Assembly (NCBI GenBank): GCA_026120185.1
Contig: JANUWF010001719.1
Coordinates: 1,984,001 to 2,048,000 of the forward strand
Reading direction: 5' to 3'
DNA length: 64,000 bases
From: Voacanga thouarsii
Taxonomy: Eukaryota; Streptophyta; Magnoliopsida; Gentianales; Apocynaceae
In this document: positions 23,527 through 34,045 of the stretch, piece by piece
Position numbering within the stretch: the first letter of the stretch is position 1
Layout of the letters: every line of letters begins with the position of its first letter
Made by a program: the position numbers and the translations under genes
Notes under the pieces: generated by a model
Told to the model about the DNA's origin: nothing
Seen by the model: the letters and a program-made list of their open reading frames with translations, nothing else
Databases searched by the model: none

Positions 23527-24449
23527 CTCCCTCCATTCCAAATTATCAGTCCACTTTTTAACTTAATCTTTATCCCAAATTATTTGTCCTTTTAGGAAAT
23601 CAAGATTTAATATTTCAAATTTATCCCTATTTAATAGCATTCTATTTATCAAACATATTAAAATATAATCAAAAACTCATTTTATGAGTTCTTTTATTCA
23701 TACTCATCTCGTTAATTTACAAGAAACATCAATAGCAATTTAGAGAGATAATTAAATACTCAATAATATTTTGATCCATTTTCTAATAAAAATTAAATAC
23801 TTAGGAGAGAGAAGTAATTTATCAAAATTTTAGAATTTGTGTACTCCCCCTGTTCCAAATTATCAGTCCACTTTCTAACTTAATCTTTTTCCTAAATTAC
23901 CTGTTCCTTTAAGAAATCAATATTTAATAGTTCAAATTTATCCCTATTTAATAGTATTCCATTTCCCAAACATATTAAAATATAATCAAAACTCATTTTA
24001 CAAGTTCTGATATTCATTCTCATCTTGTTAATTCCCAAGAAATATCAATAGCAACTTGGAGAGGGACTTAAATACTCATCAATATTTTGACTAATTTTCT
24101 AACAAGAATTAAATATTTAGGAGAGAGAAGTAATTTAGATTTATATCAAAATTTTGAAGTTTGTGTACTTCTTAATATAAAGAGAGATACTTATCATTAA
24201 ATTGTAAGGATAAAAATGGAAGAGAACGTTTAATTAATTAAAAAACTTACTTTTCTTAATCTCTGCGTAATCGATTAAAGTGGACAGATAATTTGGGATG
24301 GAGGGAGTACTGCTTAATATAAAGAGAGATACTTATGATTGAGTTTTAAGGGTAAAAAAAGAAGAGAATGTTTAATTAACTAAAAAATTTACCTTTCTTA
24401 ATCTCCGCGTAATCGATTAAAGTAGATAGATAATTTTGGATGGAGGGAG
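23527..24449. mobile_element. MITE-a (Stowaway-like) nested in MITE-c
   Basis: Ends CTCCCTCCATTCCAAATTAT and ATAATTTTGGATGGAGGGAG, flanked by TA (23525-23526 and 24450-24451). Without MITE-b it is about 455 bases, matching MITE-b in length and sequence. Confidence 0.85.
23844..24307. mobile_element. MITE-b nested in MITE-a (same family)
   Basis: 464 bases, ends CTCCCCCTGTTCCAAATTAT and ATAATTTGGGATGGAGGGAG, TA on both sides (23842-23843 and 24308-24309). MITE-a continues across it as GTGTA / TACTGCTTAATATAAAGAG, the same sequence MITE-b has at its own equivalent place. Confidence 0.87.
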
Positions 24450-24896
24450 TATTTTGGTATAATAAAAATAGAAATTTTTGACATCCTTTTTAGGACAGAG
24501 GAAGTATATAATTATAATAGAAAATGACTATTATATTTTTGAATAAAAATAAACTTTCATTAATTAGATTGAGAATACACACATATTAATTGAATAGTTG
24601 AATGAAAAGAAAATTAGGAATATACGTAATAGATGCATTTCTGATTTGTAAAATTGACAGGTATTTTGATATAATAAAAATAGAAAATTTTGACATTCTT
24701 TTTAGGATAGAGGGAGCATATCAGAGTAGATCCATTTAGTAAATTGTCCATTTAGGGTATAATTTATACAATTTATGTGATACTTTTTTAACCACAAAAA
24801 AGAAAAAAAAAACTAAACCATGAAGTGTAGAATCTGCTAAATAAGCTGAACAAATCTATGGATGCCAATAAAAATAAATATATTTTTATTTATAAT

Positions 24897-24922
24897 ATTA
24901 TAACATTTGCTAAGGAAATCCA
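24897..24922 (+). repeat. 26-base direct repeat, left copy
   Basis: ATTATAACATTTGCTAAGGA plus ATCCA-type continuation, matching 25932-25957 with one mismatch. It brackets the gypsy-like fragment. It is too long for the usual 5-base LTR target duplication. Confidence 0.8.
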
Positions 24923-25931
24923 TGGAGAGTTAGAGATTCGCTAAATTCAGAAAATATGCAGTAAACAAGGGAGAATTTCACAAAGAAGATAGAATTTTAA
25001 GTAGAATAGAGTTATTACAGAAGAAGGAGTTCGTATCGGTGAGAAGGAACGATGGGGATCACGACTATTTAAAGAGGAGTTTCAAAAGACTAGCCGTTCG
25101 AGGGTTTCGAAATTAAAGAGTCCGTACATTTCTACAATGATCGGGACGTTCTGTTTCTATTAGAAAAAGAACAATTACAAATTAAAATGGGTACGATTCC
25201 AGTCGCTTTACTTGTTCGCGCCATCAAAGCAACGGGACTTAAGGGGGCATGTGTTGACGTCATTTTTAGCCGATTCGTTGCAATGGTAACTTTCAATTGA
25301 AGCCGATATGAATTCTACCAAATGGATGATGACGTCAACGAAAATCCTCAGCTGCTGCACCCGGTCAACATCGGAACTAAAAACCGATGAACCATTACCC
25401 GCACACCTCGGCACGATCGGCAAGGTGTTGCCGTTCTCAGCCGTAAAAAATGGGCCACGAAGTGGGATTTCCTCCACGTTCAGGAGTCACCAGTTGCACC
25501 ACAACAAGTATAAAGCAAGCGGGAATCCCAAATTGAAGACACCAACACTCATCTCACACCAAATTACGAAAATTTTCTAGTTTTTCATTCATTTTATCCG
25601 CATTTTTATAGCTTTCTTTTACAACATTGTTTATAGCTTCATTTACAGTTTTTCTTACTCCTTTGATCACAAAGTTTCTATTTGATGTTGCTTTGGTTAT
25701 CAGTTACCGTATTCATTCATCATTTTAATCGAAATACATCATATTCAGTTCTGCTTTGTTTTTGCATGCAATATTTCTGCCTGCTTAGACCCTTTTTATA
25801 GTTAGTTCAAGGAATCCACCTCTTTTAAAAGGTCCGGCTCATTCATTCATTTCTCCATCAGACTGTTTATATTTATCAGAAAAGCAGCCGATTGACACTT
25901 TCATCGACTCCCTTTTCGTAAAGCAACAAAA
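24923..25931 (+). mobile_element. 3' fragment of a gypsy-like LTR retroelement
   Basis: A polypurine tract AAGGGGGCA (25241-25249) abuts a putative LTR starting TGTGTTGACGTC (25250) and ending GTAAAGCAACA (25928), about 679 bases. Upstream 24923-25249 would be the end of the internal region; no pol domain is visible and no 5' LTR. The tract and LTR-start layout resembles plant Ty3/gypsy elements, but no diagnostic protein is present. The 89 and 90 codon frames in the LTR are unremarkable. Confidence 0.5.
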
Positions 25932-25957
25932 ATTATAACATTTGCTAGGGAAATCCA
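25932..25957 (+). repeat. 26-base direct repeat, right copy
   Basis: Matches 24897-24922 with one mismatch (CTAGGG versus CTAAGG). Confidence 0.8.
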
Positions 25958-25969
25958 ACTTAGAAAATT

Positions 25970-26265
25970 TTGTCTACATGAACACAAATTTAAAAGTTTC
26001 GTTGAACTTAAGTAAAATTGGAATGACTATTCTCCTAGAGAGTAAATTTTACGTATTTTCATTTACGCTTTCCTTAAGGAATTCCATTATCACAACCATT
26101 TAGAAGTTCTTATTGTATTCTTTGGTAGGATTTCCTTGAATAATGCTCTATAAATAAATGAAATTGCAGAATGGCTGTCTGCTTTTCACTAGTCCCTACA
26201 ATTGAGTCATCTGTTGGATGTTTATGCTAATTATTCTGACAGTTTCTTGGAAATGTTTTGTTGTG
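25970..26265 (+). repeat. Dispersed repeat R, copy 1
   Basis: Closely related to 45690-45975 in the same orientation. Shared blocks include AAATTGGAAT, TTTTACGTATTTTCAT, CCTTAAGGAATTCCATTATC and GCTTTTCACTAGTCCCTA. No coding potential is seen; nature unknown. Confidence 0.75.
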
Positions 26266-26589
26266 CGGCTTGATTTGTTAAACTAATGTGTTATAGTAAT
26301 ATTGTTCTATTATAATTGACGTTAATTTAACATACATAAATAAAAAAAAATTAACAAATACAGTAAATTATTAATGTAACTTAGCTATCAACAAGTTTAC
26401 GTATGTGGGTCTAGACTAGCCAAAAAGATTCTTTAAAACTTTAATAAAGTTACAGAGAGTATATTTATATCATTCATCAAGTGATCCTCAATGGATTCTA
26501 ATATAATACCATACCATTATTCTTTTATCAAACTCTTGAAGAACTTTACTAGACCCACCTACCTCGATTAAACTCCTTTCAACCTTTGT
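26266..26589. other. Spacer, nothing recognised
   Basis: AT-rich sequence with no coding or structural feature that I can support. Confidence 0.5.
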
Positions 26590-28090
26590 TATTTCAGTAT
26601 AGCGGTCATGATTTGACTCCCAAAAATATTTCTACTAGAAAGGTACTTTCTTTCTTCACACTTACTTCTTTGAATAGATGGACTAAAGAAGGGTCCACAC
26701 TTACTTCACACTTACTTCTTTCTTCACACTTTCTTTTTACAACCTCTTGCTTTTCACCAATTTTACCAGTAAAATAATAAAGGGCAAAGAATTGATAACC
26801 ACTATAGATTTCCAAATTCCCAAGAAATAAACACCCTATAAAGTTCCTAACACTGCCAACTGGGTTTGTTGACATTCTCAGCAATAGAATCAAATTAGAA
26901 GACCCATCATTCAAAGTAATAGCAATTTTTCATTTTCCAAGAACAAACACTTGTGCATTACTGCTAACTTTCATAGCACTTTGAATTAATTTATTTAATT
27001 TTAAAAATATTTTTTTTATCTTTACACATATAATTACTGAATCCAAAATCTAAAATCACATTATTCTTATTTTCACCAATCCCAAAGAGAAACAAATAAT
27101 AAAGCCTGCAAATCATCTACATTAATTTTTACAAATTTAGCATGTATTTGTTCCATGTGCTCCTTTTCAATTTTACCTTCTTTCTCGAAGTACCCAAATT
27201 TCTTATAATAATAACATTGAATTTTTGACTTATCAAACATTGGATAAGAATCATTATTTTGCATATACTAATTAAATTATTTTGTTAATAATTAAAATTA
27301 CCTCTACCTCAATCTCTACCTCTATTTCTACCTCAAAAATCACCTCTACCTCGTCCTCGAAAATTCTAACTAACATAATAATTTGATTAAGTCTTTTTCA
27401 ATGAATATCCTCCTTCTGATTTTGAATTTGCTTTGATTAGTAACACCTCTTCTAGAATACCAACAACTCGTTGATCTAGGAACAACTCATATGAATATAA
27501 TTCACCCTCGAACTCATCAAGATCAATATGTTTAGATCTTTGGTGGTCTCAAGAACACCTTTTTTTTTTTTTTTTTTTTTTGTGAAACTTGATACTAACT
27601 AATCAAAGTATTTTTTTTCAGCCACTTTAGATTCCATTAGAATATCATTATTAGACCTCATACTATTAGCAAGATTGTGAATCTTATTGATGTAATCTTT
27701 AATTGACTCTATGAGTTTTATTAAAGTCAATTCATATTCTTTCCTCAAATCTTGCAATTTGACCCATTCATGCACTCATTTCCTCTATTAGAATTTACCA
27801 ACATGATTGAATTTTGTGCTAATTGACATCTTTGCAATTTTTGCATGTTGAAACTATAGAAGTATAAATATAATAACCTATCATAACATTCATGTATTTC
27901 TTCTCCTCAAATTCGTATCTTTTTAGTCGGTAATAGGATATTAAAAGGAAGTTCTTCAAAATCCGTTGCACTAATGTCCCAAAGACGAGAGGCCATGAGA
28001 AAAGTCTCCATATTGAGATGCCAGGAATCTAAATTATTTTACCATCAAAGAGAGGAATAGGACAAATTTTGAGTCTGTCTATATTAACTG
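26590..28090 (-). pseudogene. Copia-C: gag remnant
   Basis: Minus-strand gag in broken frames. Near the primer site FDGK and WPLVFGTL-like motifs are readable. A central helical part lies at 27400-27900. A degenerate zinc knuckle (CYYYKKFGYF, Cys lost) lies in the 63-residue frame at 27073-27264. No protease, integrase or RT follows, so the element is truncated at its 3' side. The 102-residue frame at 26606-26914 is in the right place for post-gag sequence but is not recognisable. Confidence 0.65.
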
Positions 28091-28103
28091 GGCCCTGATA
28101 CCA
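28091..28103 (-). other. Copia-C primer-binding site
   Basis: TGGTATCAGGGCC in element orientation, one change from the usual iMet site, next to the LTR at 28107. Confidence 0.8.
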
Positions 28104-28106
28104 ATT

Positions 28107-28454
28107 TGAAGTATTTAATAAAAGAATAAAAAAAAACAAATTAGAATTTTATGAGACAAACAACAATATTCTTGTTAAGAATAAATAATAAGTTAGAGCA
28201 TTGAGGCTCCTGGAGATTGATTCTAAAAAATCCACGCACCTCAAAGGCCTTCGTAACTGTACTTATATAAATATAAAAAAATTTGACTTCTAATAGAATT
28301 AGGATAATAATTAATTACAATTCCCTAATCCTATCTTACAAAAATCAAACAATATTAGGAAATTATTAAAACCATAACTCAATATAATTAAAATTAATAA
28401 ATAGTCAAAAGTTCTAATTAATAATTTAAATTAATATTTCCACTCGGTGGGTAC
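28107..28454 (-). repeat. Copia-C 5' LTR remnant
   Basis: Begins TGAAGTATTTAAT (LTR end ...ATACTTCA in element orientation). AT-rich, and cut at 28454 by the gag-protease element. The rest may continue after 32894 but I cannot define the other end. Confidence 0.55.
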
Positions 28455-28962
28455 TGTCACAGGCCAACCTGTGACGGTTCGCTTGCGTGGGCAAGGGTTT
28501 GCCCATGCCCAATATAAGTGCCCGAAGCACCACCAGAGCGCTCGTGCGCCTTCGGACGTGTTTAGAAAACCGAAGGGACCGAACGTTCTTAAGCGTACTT
28601 GGCCACCTCCTATGGTTAGGCCGAGTATGCCTAGGAACGTCCGGGACCTTGTCAAGGATGTCCTAGACATGTTTAAGAACACCCGAGCCTCACTAGCCAA
28701 AGGCCCAAGACGGAGGGTGCAAGACAACACAAAGACCGAACCAGCTCGTCGTGCACGATGCCCGCGTGCCCCGTGCCAGACCGTGCCACGCGTTCGTAAG
28801 CCTAGCACCAGACAGCGCCGAAAGCGTGCCGCGTGCCCGCACCAAACTGTTCCGCACTCCCGCATGCCCAGTAGCAGACCGTGCCGCAAGCTCGCGCACC
28901 AGCGCATGACAGTGCCGCGTGGCCCACACGCCCAGAGCTGGCCCGCGCCCGCCCAGCACTAG
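28455..28962 (+). CDS. Open frame in left LTR, function unknown
   Basis: An ORF of 171 codons begins 8 bases before the LTR. It is rich in Arg, Pro, Ser and His, with SDVFRKPKG, MVRPSMPRNV and LVKDVLDMFK blocks and then repeated C/R/P-rich motifs. The same frame is open at the matching place of the right LTR with related sequence. Maintenance of frame in both LTRs may be due to GC-rich composition and recent shared origin, not selection. No known domain is recognised. Whether it is translated is unknown. Confidence 0.35.
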
Positions 28963-29538
28963 CCGACGGCCAGAATCGTTGGCCCCTCCATTTTCTTGTG
29001 TAAATATGTAGATAGACTTTTGTTGTATTTTTATAAATTTTCTAAGGCCTTGAACGCCCTGCATGTAAATTTTCATAGTTAGATTCTTTGTACTTAGGTC
29101 TAGAGAAAATGGACAATTTTTTCCCACCTCCTTGGAAAAACGGTATCTACTCTTGGAACTTAGGAAAAGTTTACCACGTCTATTATAGGGGGCGTACATA
29201 AATAAGATCGGGTAGAAGTAAACTAAGTTGGTTGTGAACATTGGTGTTCCCCTCATCAATACTTGTTGTATATACTTTGTACTCACTTTCAATTCAATGA
29301 AATGACAACTTTCCTGCAATCGGGTGCTGGTTAAATTTTGTTTTTGTGCCGTTTTCTGTCGTTTTCATATCGTTCATTGCCGTTTTCAATCGTTTTCACT
29401 GTGATTCAATCTGAAACCACTCAAGCTCACTTTTAAGTGTCCAAAAGAGTTCGAAAGAGGCCGGTGTGACGTTAGCTCGGGCCTAGCCAAGTTAATGACA
29501 TCACGGTTAGTCATTTGTGGGAAAGACGACCCGTGACA
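28455..29538 (+). repeat. TR-GAG left LTR
   Basis: 1084 bases with a GC-rich first half that contains imperfect repeats around CCAGACAGCGCCG, CAGACCGTGCCGC and similar. An AT-richer second half has TTGTATATACTTTG near 29275. It carries a long open frame (separate entry). Confidence 0.9.
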
Positions 29539-29540
29539 AT

Positions 29541-29553
29541 TGGTATCAGAGCC
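29541..29553 (+). other. TR-GAG primer-binding site
   Basis: TGGTATCAGAGCC, two bases after the left LTR end, complementary to initiator-Met tRNA. Confidence 0.93.
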
Positions 29554-29711
29554 TGTAGCTGTGCTACTACTTTGAGTGGGCTTTTGAGACTCGAGGAGTT
29601 CATTTTTTAGCAAACGGTGAACGATTTCTATGTACGAGCCAGGGAACCGCTCTGTGGGCAAGTGAATTAGATTGTGATTATGTTGGACAGATTATAGCCG
29701 AGGAGACAGGT

Positions 29712-30766
29712 ATGAGTGAATCTACGACTGAGGCCGGACCCAGTGAGCCGACAATGGCAACGGTTAGACCATTGTCGGGTGAAGGCACAGCAAGGAACCG
29801 ATTGGAGGCGCTGGAGGCCGCCGTGAACAAAATCAGTTCCGTCTGTTTAGGAGAGACTGAGATGGATACTGGGTCGCTGGTGAAGCATGTAGGCTTCATG
29901 GAGTCGGACATCGTGCGTCTTAGTGGCCAGGCCGAGGATATGGATTTCACACTAAGAGAGACGATTCCCATGGTGCAATCTCATGAAGTCAGGCACGACC
30001 AGCAGGATGTTGCGTTACAGGAATTAGCATATCGATAGCAGCTAATGCTCGTGATGTGGAAGAGGTGCGAGGTATGTTGGAAGAGATCCGAGCAGATCTG
30101 AGAATGCTCAAATTGGCCGTGGGACAGGTCAATGTTGAGGGACAAGTGCCGGTAGGGACCGTGCAACCTCCGAAGCCGAATGTTAGAGAGCCAAAAAGCT
30201 TCATGGGAGCAAGAGATGCCAAGGAGGTGAAGAATTTTTTCTTTGACCTTGGCCAATACTTCAAGGCAGTTGGAATAACCGAGGAAAGCCTAAAGGTGGA
30301 CACCGCTGCCACATGCTTGGAAGACGATGCCAAGCTATGGTGGAAGGTGCAGGTTGCTGAGATGGAAGCAAGAAGGCTAACCATCAGGATTTGGGAAGAC
30401 ATGAAGGCTGCCATGAAGAAGTAGTCCTTCCCCCAGAATACAGAGTATGCTGCGAGACGGAAGCTCTGGGAGCTGCGGCATACGGGAACGGTGCGGGAAT
30501 ATGTGAATTCCTTTACCACATGCCTCCTCCAAATCGAGAACATGTCCGTGATGGACAAGCTATTCAGTTTCACAGAGGGATTGAAGCTGTGGGCTAGGCA
30601 AGAACTGAACAGACAGCGGGTGCAAGATTTGACACAGGCTATTGCGGTTGCGGAAGGCTTGGAGGACTTCCAATCAGACCCTGTGCGGGAGAGGAAGAAG
30701 AACCTCAGAAGAGCGAGTACGGGGCCAGGATCCAACCAAACCCAAGGAGGGAATAATGAAAACTAG
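29712..30766 (+). pseudogene. TR-GAG gag
   Basis: Three successive frames: 29712-30038 (start MSESTTEAGPSEP, a 108-residue N-terminal helical part), 30056-30424 (122 residues, coiled-coil start then a retrotransposon gag domain with MGARDAKEVKNFFFDL and AKLWWK) and 30491-30766 (91 residues, YVNSFTTCLLQ, FTEGLKLWARQEL). Stops or shifts occur near 30038 and 30424. The first Met is a sensible start, 11 bases after an in-frame TAG-containing stretch. The domain order is that of a gypsy-type gag. Confidence 0.85.
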
Positions 30767-30892
30767 AAGCCTTACGAACAAACTATTCAGCCAGTGCAAA
30801 GCTCAAGTGGGGGAGACGGGCCATCTACCCCAAGAGAAAGAAGGAACGGGAATTGAAAAGGGGATGGTGGGTAGCCGAAAAAGACATATCAG

Positions 30893-30934
30893 TGTTTCTT
30901 GTGCAACGAACCACACCTTGTTCGAAATTACCCC
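30893..30934 (+). pseudogene. TR-GAG zinc knuckle, last Cys lost
   Basis: Reads CFLCNEPHLVRNY: the CCHC spacing C-x2-C-x4-H-x4-C is present with Tyr in place of the final Cys. It lies at the start of the 108-residue frame 30899-31225, whose remainder is an acidic then Lys-rich spacer before the protease. Confidence 0.8.
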
Positions 30935-31229
30935 AGGATACAACTAGTGAATGCACTGACCGAACTTGGTACACTGGCAACATTGGTGAAAGCTATGGGA
31001 GCTGACACCCGGGAGGCAGGACCTAGTGGAACTGAAAACATTGGAGAGGATAGCTACATTGGGGCATTCGCTGAAGAGGATGGTTATATAGGGGCGTTTG
31101 CTAGTGGATGCGACACCCCAACAGGGAATGCCCCAGCGACAAAGGGAAAGGAGAAGGGCAAGGATAAGGGAGCAGTCCAAACCCTTGCTACAATGCGGAC
31201 AGTCCTAGAAGGAAAGGCCCATTAGAGCA

Positions 31230-32330
31230 ATGGTGGATACCGGAGCATCCCATAGTTATCTGGCTAGTTCTGAAGTTGGGCGGTTAGGGTTGGTACTAGA
31301 AAAGGGTGCTGGCTCAGTGAAGGCCGTGAACTCAGAAGCTAAACCGATCGTGGGTCTTGCTCGCGGAGCGAGGATCAAATTGGGTCCATTTGAGGGCAGA
31401 ACTACGTTCACCATGGTGAGGATGGATGACTTCAAGCTCATCTTGGGCATGGAGTTTTTAAAGGACCTCAACGTTGTCGTGATTCCTTACACGAATTCAT
31501 TGGTGATGATGGGGAAAATTCCGTGTGTCATTTCTGCCTGGAACTCTGAGGAAAAATCCAGCAAAGGGTACAAGTTGTCTACCATGTACATGTTGGAGGG
31601 AGAATATAGGAATGGCATGCCCGGAGCTTCAACGGAGAAAGGCAAGTCCAGGGCCGTGGACCTTGCTATCAAACATAGTCACCCGAAGGGACGTTCATCT
31701 CTAAGGTGGCAAGGCCAACAACGTTGGGAGAAACACCCCAGCGGTATGGGTAACCCCAAGAGCTTTAAGGAGGAAGTGGCACCGAGGATGTCGCCAAATC
31801 AAGTGGGGGAGAATGTCACAAGCCAACCTGTGACGGTTCGCTTGTGTGGGCAAGACTTTGCCCACTCTCAATCTAAGTGCCTGATGCACCACCAGAGCGC
31901 TCGTGTGCCTTCGGACGTGTTTAGGAAATCGAAGGGACTGAACGTTCTTAAGCATACTTGGCCACTTCCTATGGTTAGGCCGAGTATGCCTAGGAACGTC
32001 CAGGACCTTGTCAAGGATGTCCTAGACATGTTTAAGGACACCCGAGCCTTACTAGCCAAAGGCTCAAGACGGAGGGTGCAAGACAACACAAAGACCGGAC
32101 CAGCCCGTTGTGCACAATGCCCGTGCGCCCCGTGCTATACCGTGCCGCGCGTCCGTGAGCCTAGCGCCAGACAGCGCCGAGAGCATGCCGCGCACCAGCG
32201 CCAGACAGTGCCGCACGCCCACATACCCAGCAGCAGACTGTGGCGCAAGCTCACGCACGACAGTGCTGCGCGCCCGCATGCCCAGAGCCATCCCACGCCA
32301 TGCGCCCACCCAGCACTTGCCGACGGCTAG
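31230..32330 (+). CDS. Retropepsin-like protease fused to LTR open frame
   Basis: 366 codons. The active site is VDTGASHSY (catalytic Asp at residue 3), followed by a retropepsin fold with ILGMEFLKDL near residues 71-80, the conserved C-terminal motif of plant gypsy protease. From about residue 195 (VTSQPVTVRL) the frame crosses into the right LTR and continues through the LTR frame to a stop at 32330. The true start is upstream, where protease should follow gag; the Met used here only opens the ORF. The protease part looks intact. There is no RT after it. Confidence 0.8.
   Translation: MVDTGASHSYLASSEVGRLGLVLEKGAGSVKAVNSEAKPIVGLARGARIKLGPFEGRTTFTMVRMDDFKLILGMEFLKDLNVVVIPYTNSLVMMGKIPCVISAWNSEEKSSKGYKLSTMYMLEGEYRNGMPGASTEKGKSRAVDLAIKHSHPKGRSSLRWQGQQRWEKHPSGMGNPKSFKEEVAPRMSPNQVGENVTSQPVTVRLCGQDFAHSQSKCLMHHQSARVPSDVFRKSKGLNVLKHTWPLPMVRPSMPRNVQDLVKDVLDMFKDTRALLAKGSRRRVQDNTKTGPARCAQCPCAPCYTVPRVREPSARQRREHAAHQRQTVPHAHIPSSRLWRKLTHDSAARPHAQSHPTPCAHPALADG
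31801..31813 (+). other. TR-GAG polypurine tract
   Basis: AAGTGGGGGAGAA directly before the right LTR. Confidence 0.8.
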
Positions 32331-32890
32331 AATCGTCGGCCCCTCTGTTTTCTTGTGTAAATATGTAGATAGACTTTTGTTGTATTTTTGTAAATTTCCT
32401 AAGGCCTTGAAGGCCCTGCATGTAAATTTTCATAGTTAGATTCTTTGTACTTAGGTCTAAAGAAAATAGACAAACTTTTCCCACCTCCTCGGAAAATCTA
32501 CTCTTGGAACTTGGGAAAAGTTTACCACGTCTATTATAGGGGGCATACATAAACGAGATCGGGTAGAAGCAAACTAAGTCGGTTGTGAACATTGGTGTTC
32601 CCCCCCACCAATACTTGTTGTATATACTTTGTACTCACTTTCAATTCAATGAAATGACAACTTTCCTGCAATCGGGTGCCGGTTAAATTTCGTTTTTGTG
32701 CCTTTTTCTGTCGTTTTCATATCGTTCATTGTCGTTTTCAATCGTTTTCGATGTAATTCAATCTGAAACCACTCAAGTTCACTTTTAAGTATCCGAAAGA
32801 GTTCGAAAGAAGCCGGTGTGGCGTTAGCTCGGGCCTAGCCAAATCAATGACATCACGGTTAGTCGTTTGTGGGAAAGACGACTCGTGACA
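31814..32890 (+). repeat. TR-GAG right LTR
   Basis: 1077 bases, same order of motifs as the left LTR with many scattered substitutions and small indels. It is clearly more diverged than the Copia-A LTR pair. Confidence 0.9.
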
Positions 32891-32894
32891 GTAC

Positions 32895-34043
32895 CAACCC
32901 GTATGGTGAGGGACTAGGGGTGACATCGAAGAACGGGAGTTTGATTATTCTTGCCCAAAAAGTTAACCGTCGCTAGTATACTTTTTTTTTTTTTAATTGA
33001 ATTAGTTATTAACAAGAAAAAACAAGTTATACAAATGAACCAAATGGTCTATAGTAACAGAATAGAACCACACCTCTAACTCTAGGTGGGTAAAGTACAA
33101 TACACAAAGAAACAAAACAAACACACACCAATCACCATCCAAAACGTCACATCCCACGCCACAACCAACTTTGACAAAAAAGAACAAGCAAATGTCCTAA
33201 TTTTTCACTGAATACCTTGAGCAACAAACCAAAAAACCTTAGGCGAATTATCGGTCTTGAGATTTGCCTGAGAATTGGAGGAAGTCTAGGAGAAGGGCCC
33301 AAACAAACGTTGAGTTTGAAGAAGGGGAGATACACAGACACCATGATAAGGAAAGTCAAAGCAGAGAGAGAAGCCAATAGAGGTGACAGTGAGGTTTGGG
33401 GACAAAAAAGGGGGTGGAAATCTAAAGGGAAAGTAGTAAAAGGACAAAGTTCAATCAAGATCCAAGCGCCAGTAAAAGTTATGCTTGGATTTTGCCAAAC
33501 AGTGAAAAATGCCAAGAAGAAGACGATGAACAATGAAGAGAAAAGGGCAGAGAGAGAGAGAGAGAGTGAGAGAGAGAATGAAGGAAGCTTAGTATACTTG
33601 CTGGTAGCAATATTTGTAGAGTGATGCTCGCCTTGTTTGACCAATTAAAATGATAATACTTATTAGTGACAAATATTTTTTTTTTACATTTATAAAATGA
33701 GTTTAACTTAAGGCATTTATTCAATTGGTAAATAATTTTTACTTAAATTAAAATACATGTACATCTCTTCCTTTATAGTAGTGTAACAACACTTTTGGTA
33801 CATGAGAATGGAATGACAAAGTTTTGTCACACAAAATTTATTTCTAAATTTATTTCTATGTAGAATGGATTGCAATCATCTTTTCACTTCAAATATTGAA
33901 GTGAAAAGTTAGGATGGAATAACGATTTCTTTCTAACATTTGGTAGAATTATTCTTTAGTGTTAGAATGAACTGAAATTCAACTTAGATCTAATCTAAAA
34001 TTGTTTACCAGAAATGGATGATTAAAAAAATCTAATCACTATT
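32895..34043. other. Spacer with a Leu/Ser-rich minus-strand frame
   Basis: A 165-codon minus-strand frame (33147-33644) begins in a CT-repeat (Ser/Leu repeats near residues 21-36) and is hydrophobic throughout. A CT-rich tract followed by a frame with a possible splice donor (CAAGGTATTC) could be the 5' UTR or first exon of a decayed gene. No family is recognised, so I leave it unnamed. Confidence 0.3.
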
Positions 34044-34045
34044 TA

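Larger units (their letters stand above)
23285..24504. mobile_element. MITE-c nested in MITE-d
   Basis: Ends CTCCCTTCATCTTAAAAATG and CATCCTTTTTAGGACAGAGGAAG, flanked by TA (23283-23284 and 24505-24506). Same family as MITE-d. It is split by MITE-a after GAAAATTGACAAG-like sequence. Confidence 0.75.
23217..24718. mobile_element. MITE-d, outermost of a four-MITE nest
   Basis: Outer inverted ends CTTTTTTCGTCCTAAAAAAG and, on the right, CTTTTTAGGATAGAGGGAG, with TA on both sides (right boundary uncertain by 2 bases). The interior is split at a TA by MITE-c, and both halves match MITE-c itself. Confidence 0.7.
28455..32890 (+). mobile_element. TR-GAG-like LTR element (gag and protease only)
   Basis: LTRs at 28455-29538 and 31814-32890 both run TGTCACA...GTGACA. 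A perfect iMet-type primer site follows the left LTR and a polypurine tract precedes the right one. Flanks share GTAC (28451-28454 and 32891-32894). The 2.3 kb interior has gag and a retropepsin-like protease but no RT, RNase H or integrase, and no room for them. Non-autonomous gag-bearing LTR elements of this type are known in plants (TR-GAGs). It is markedly GC-richer than all its surroundings. Superfamily is likely Ty3/gypsy from the gag style, by inference. Confidence 0.85.

Noticed and set aside
28693..29319. 208-codon minus-strand frame in the left LTR
   Set aside because: Shadow of the GC-rich LTR, opposite to the element and without homology.
29989..30735. 248-codon minus-strand frame
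   Set aside because: Antisense to the TR-GAG gag, where plus-strand gag motifs are clear.
33147..33644. 165-codon hydrophobic minus-strand frame as a membrane protein
   Set aside because: It starts in a CT microsatellite, and its Leu/Phe/Ser content follows from CT-rich DNA. No start context or family; kept only as a spacer note.
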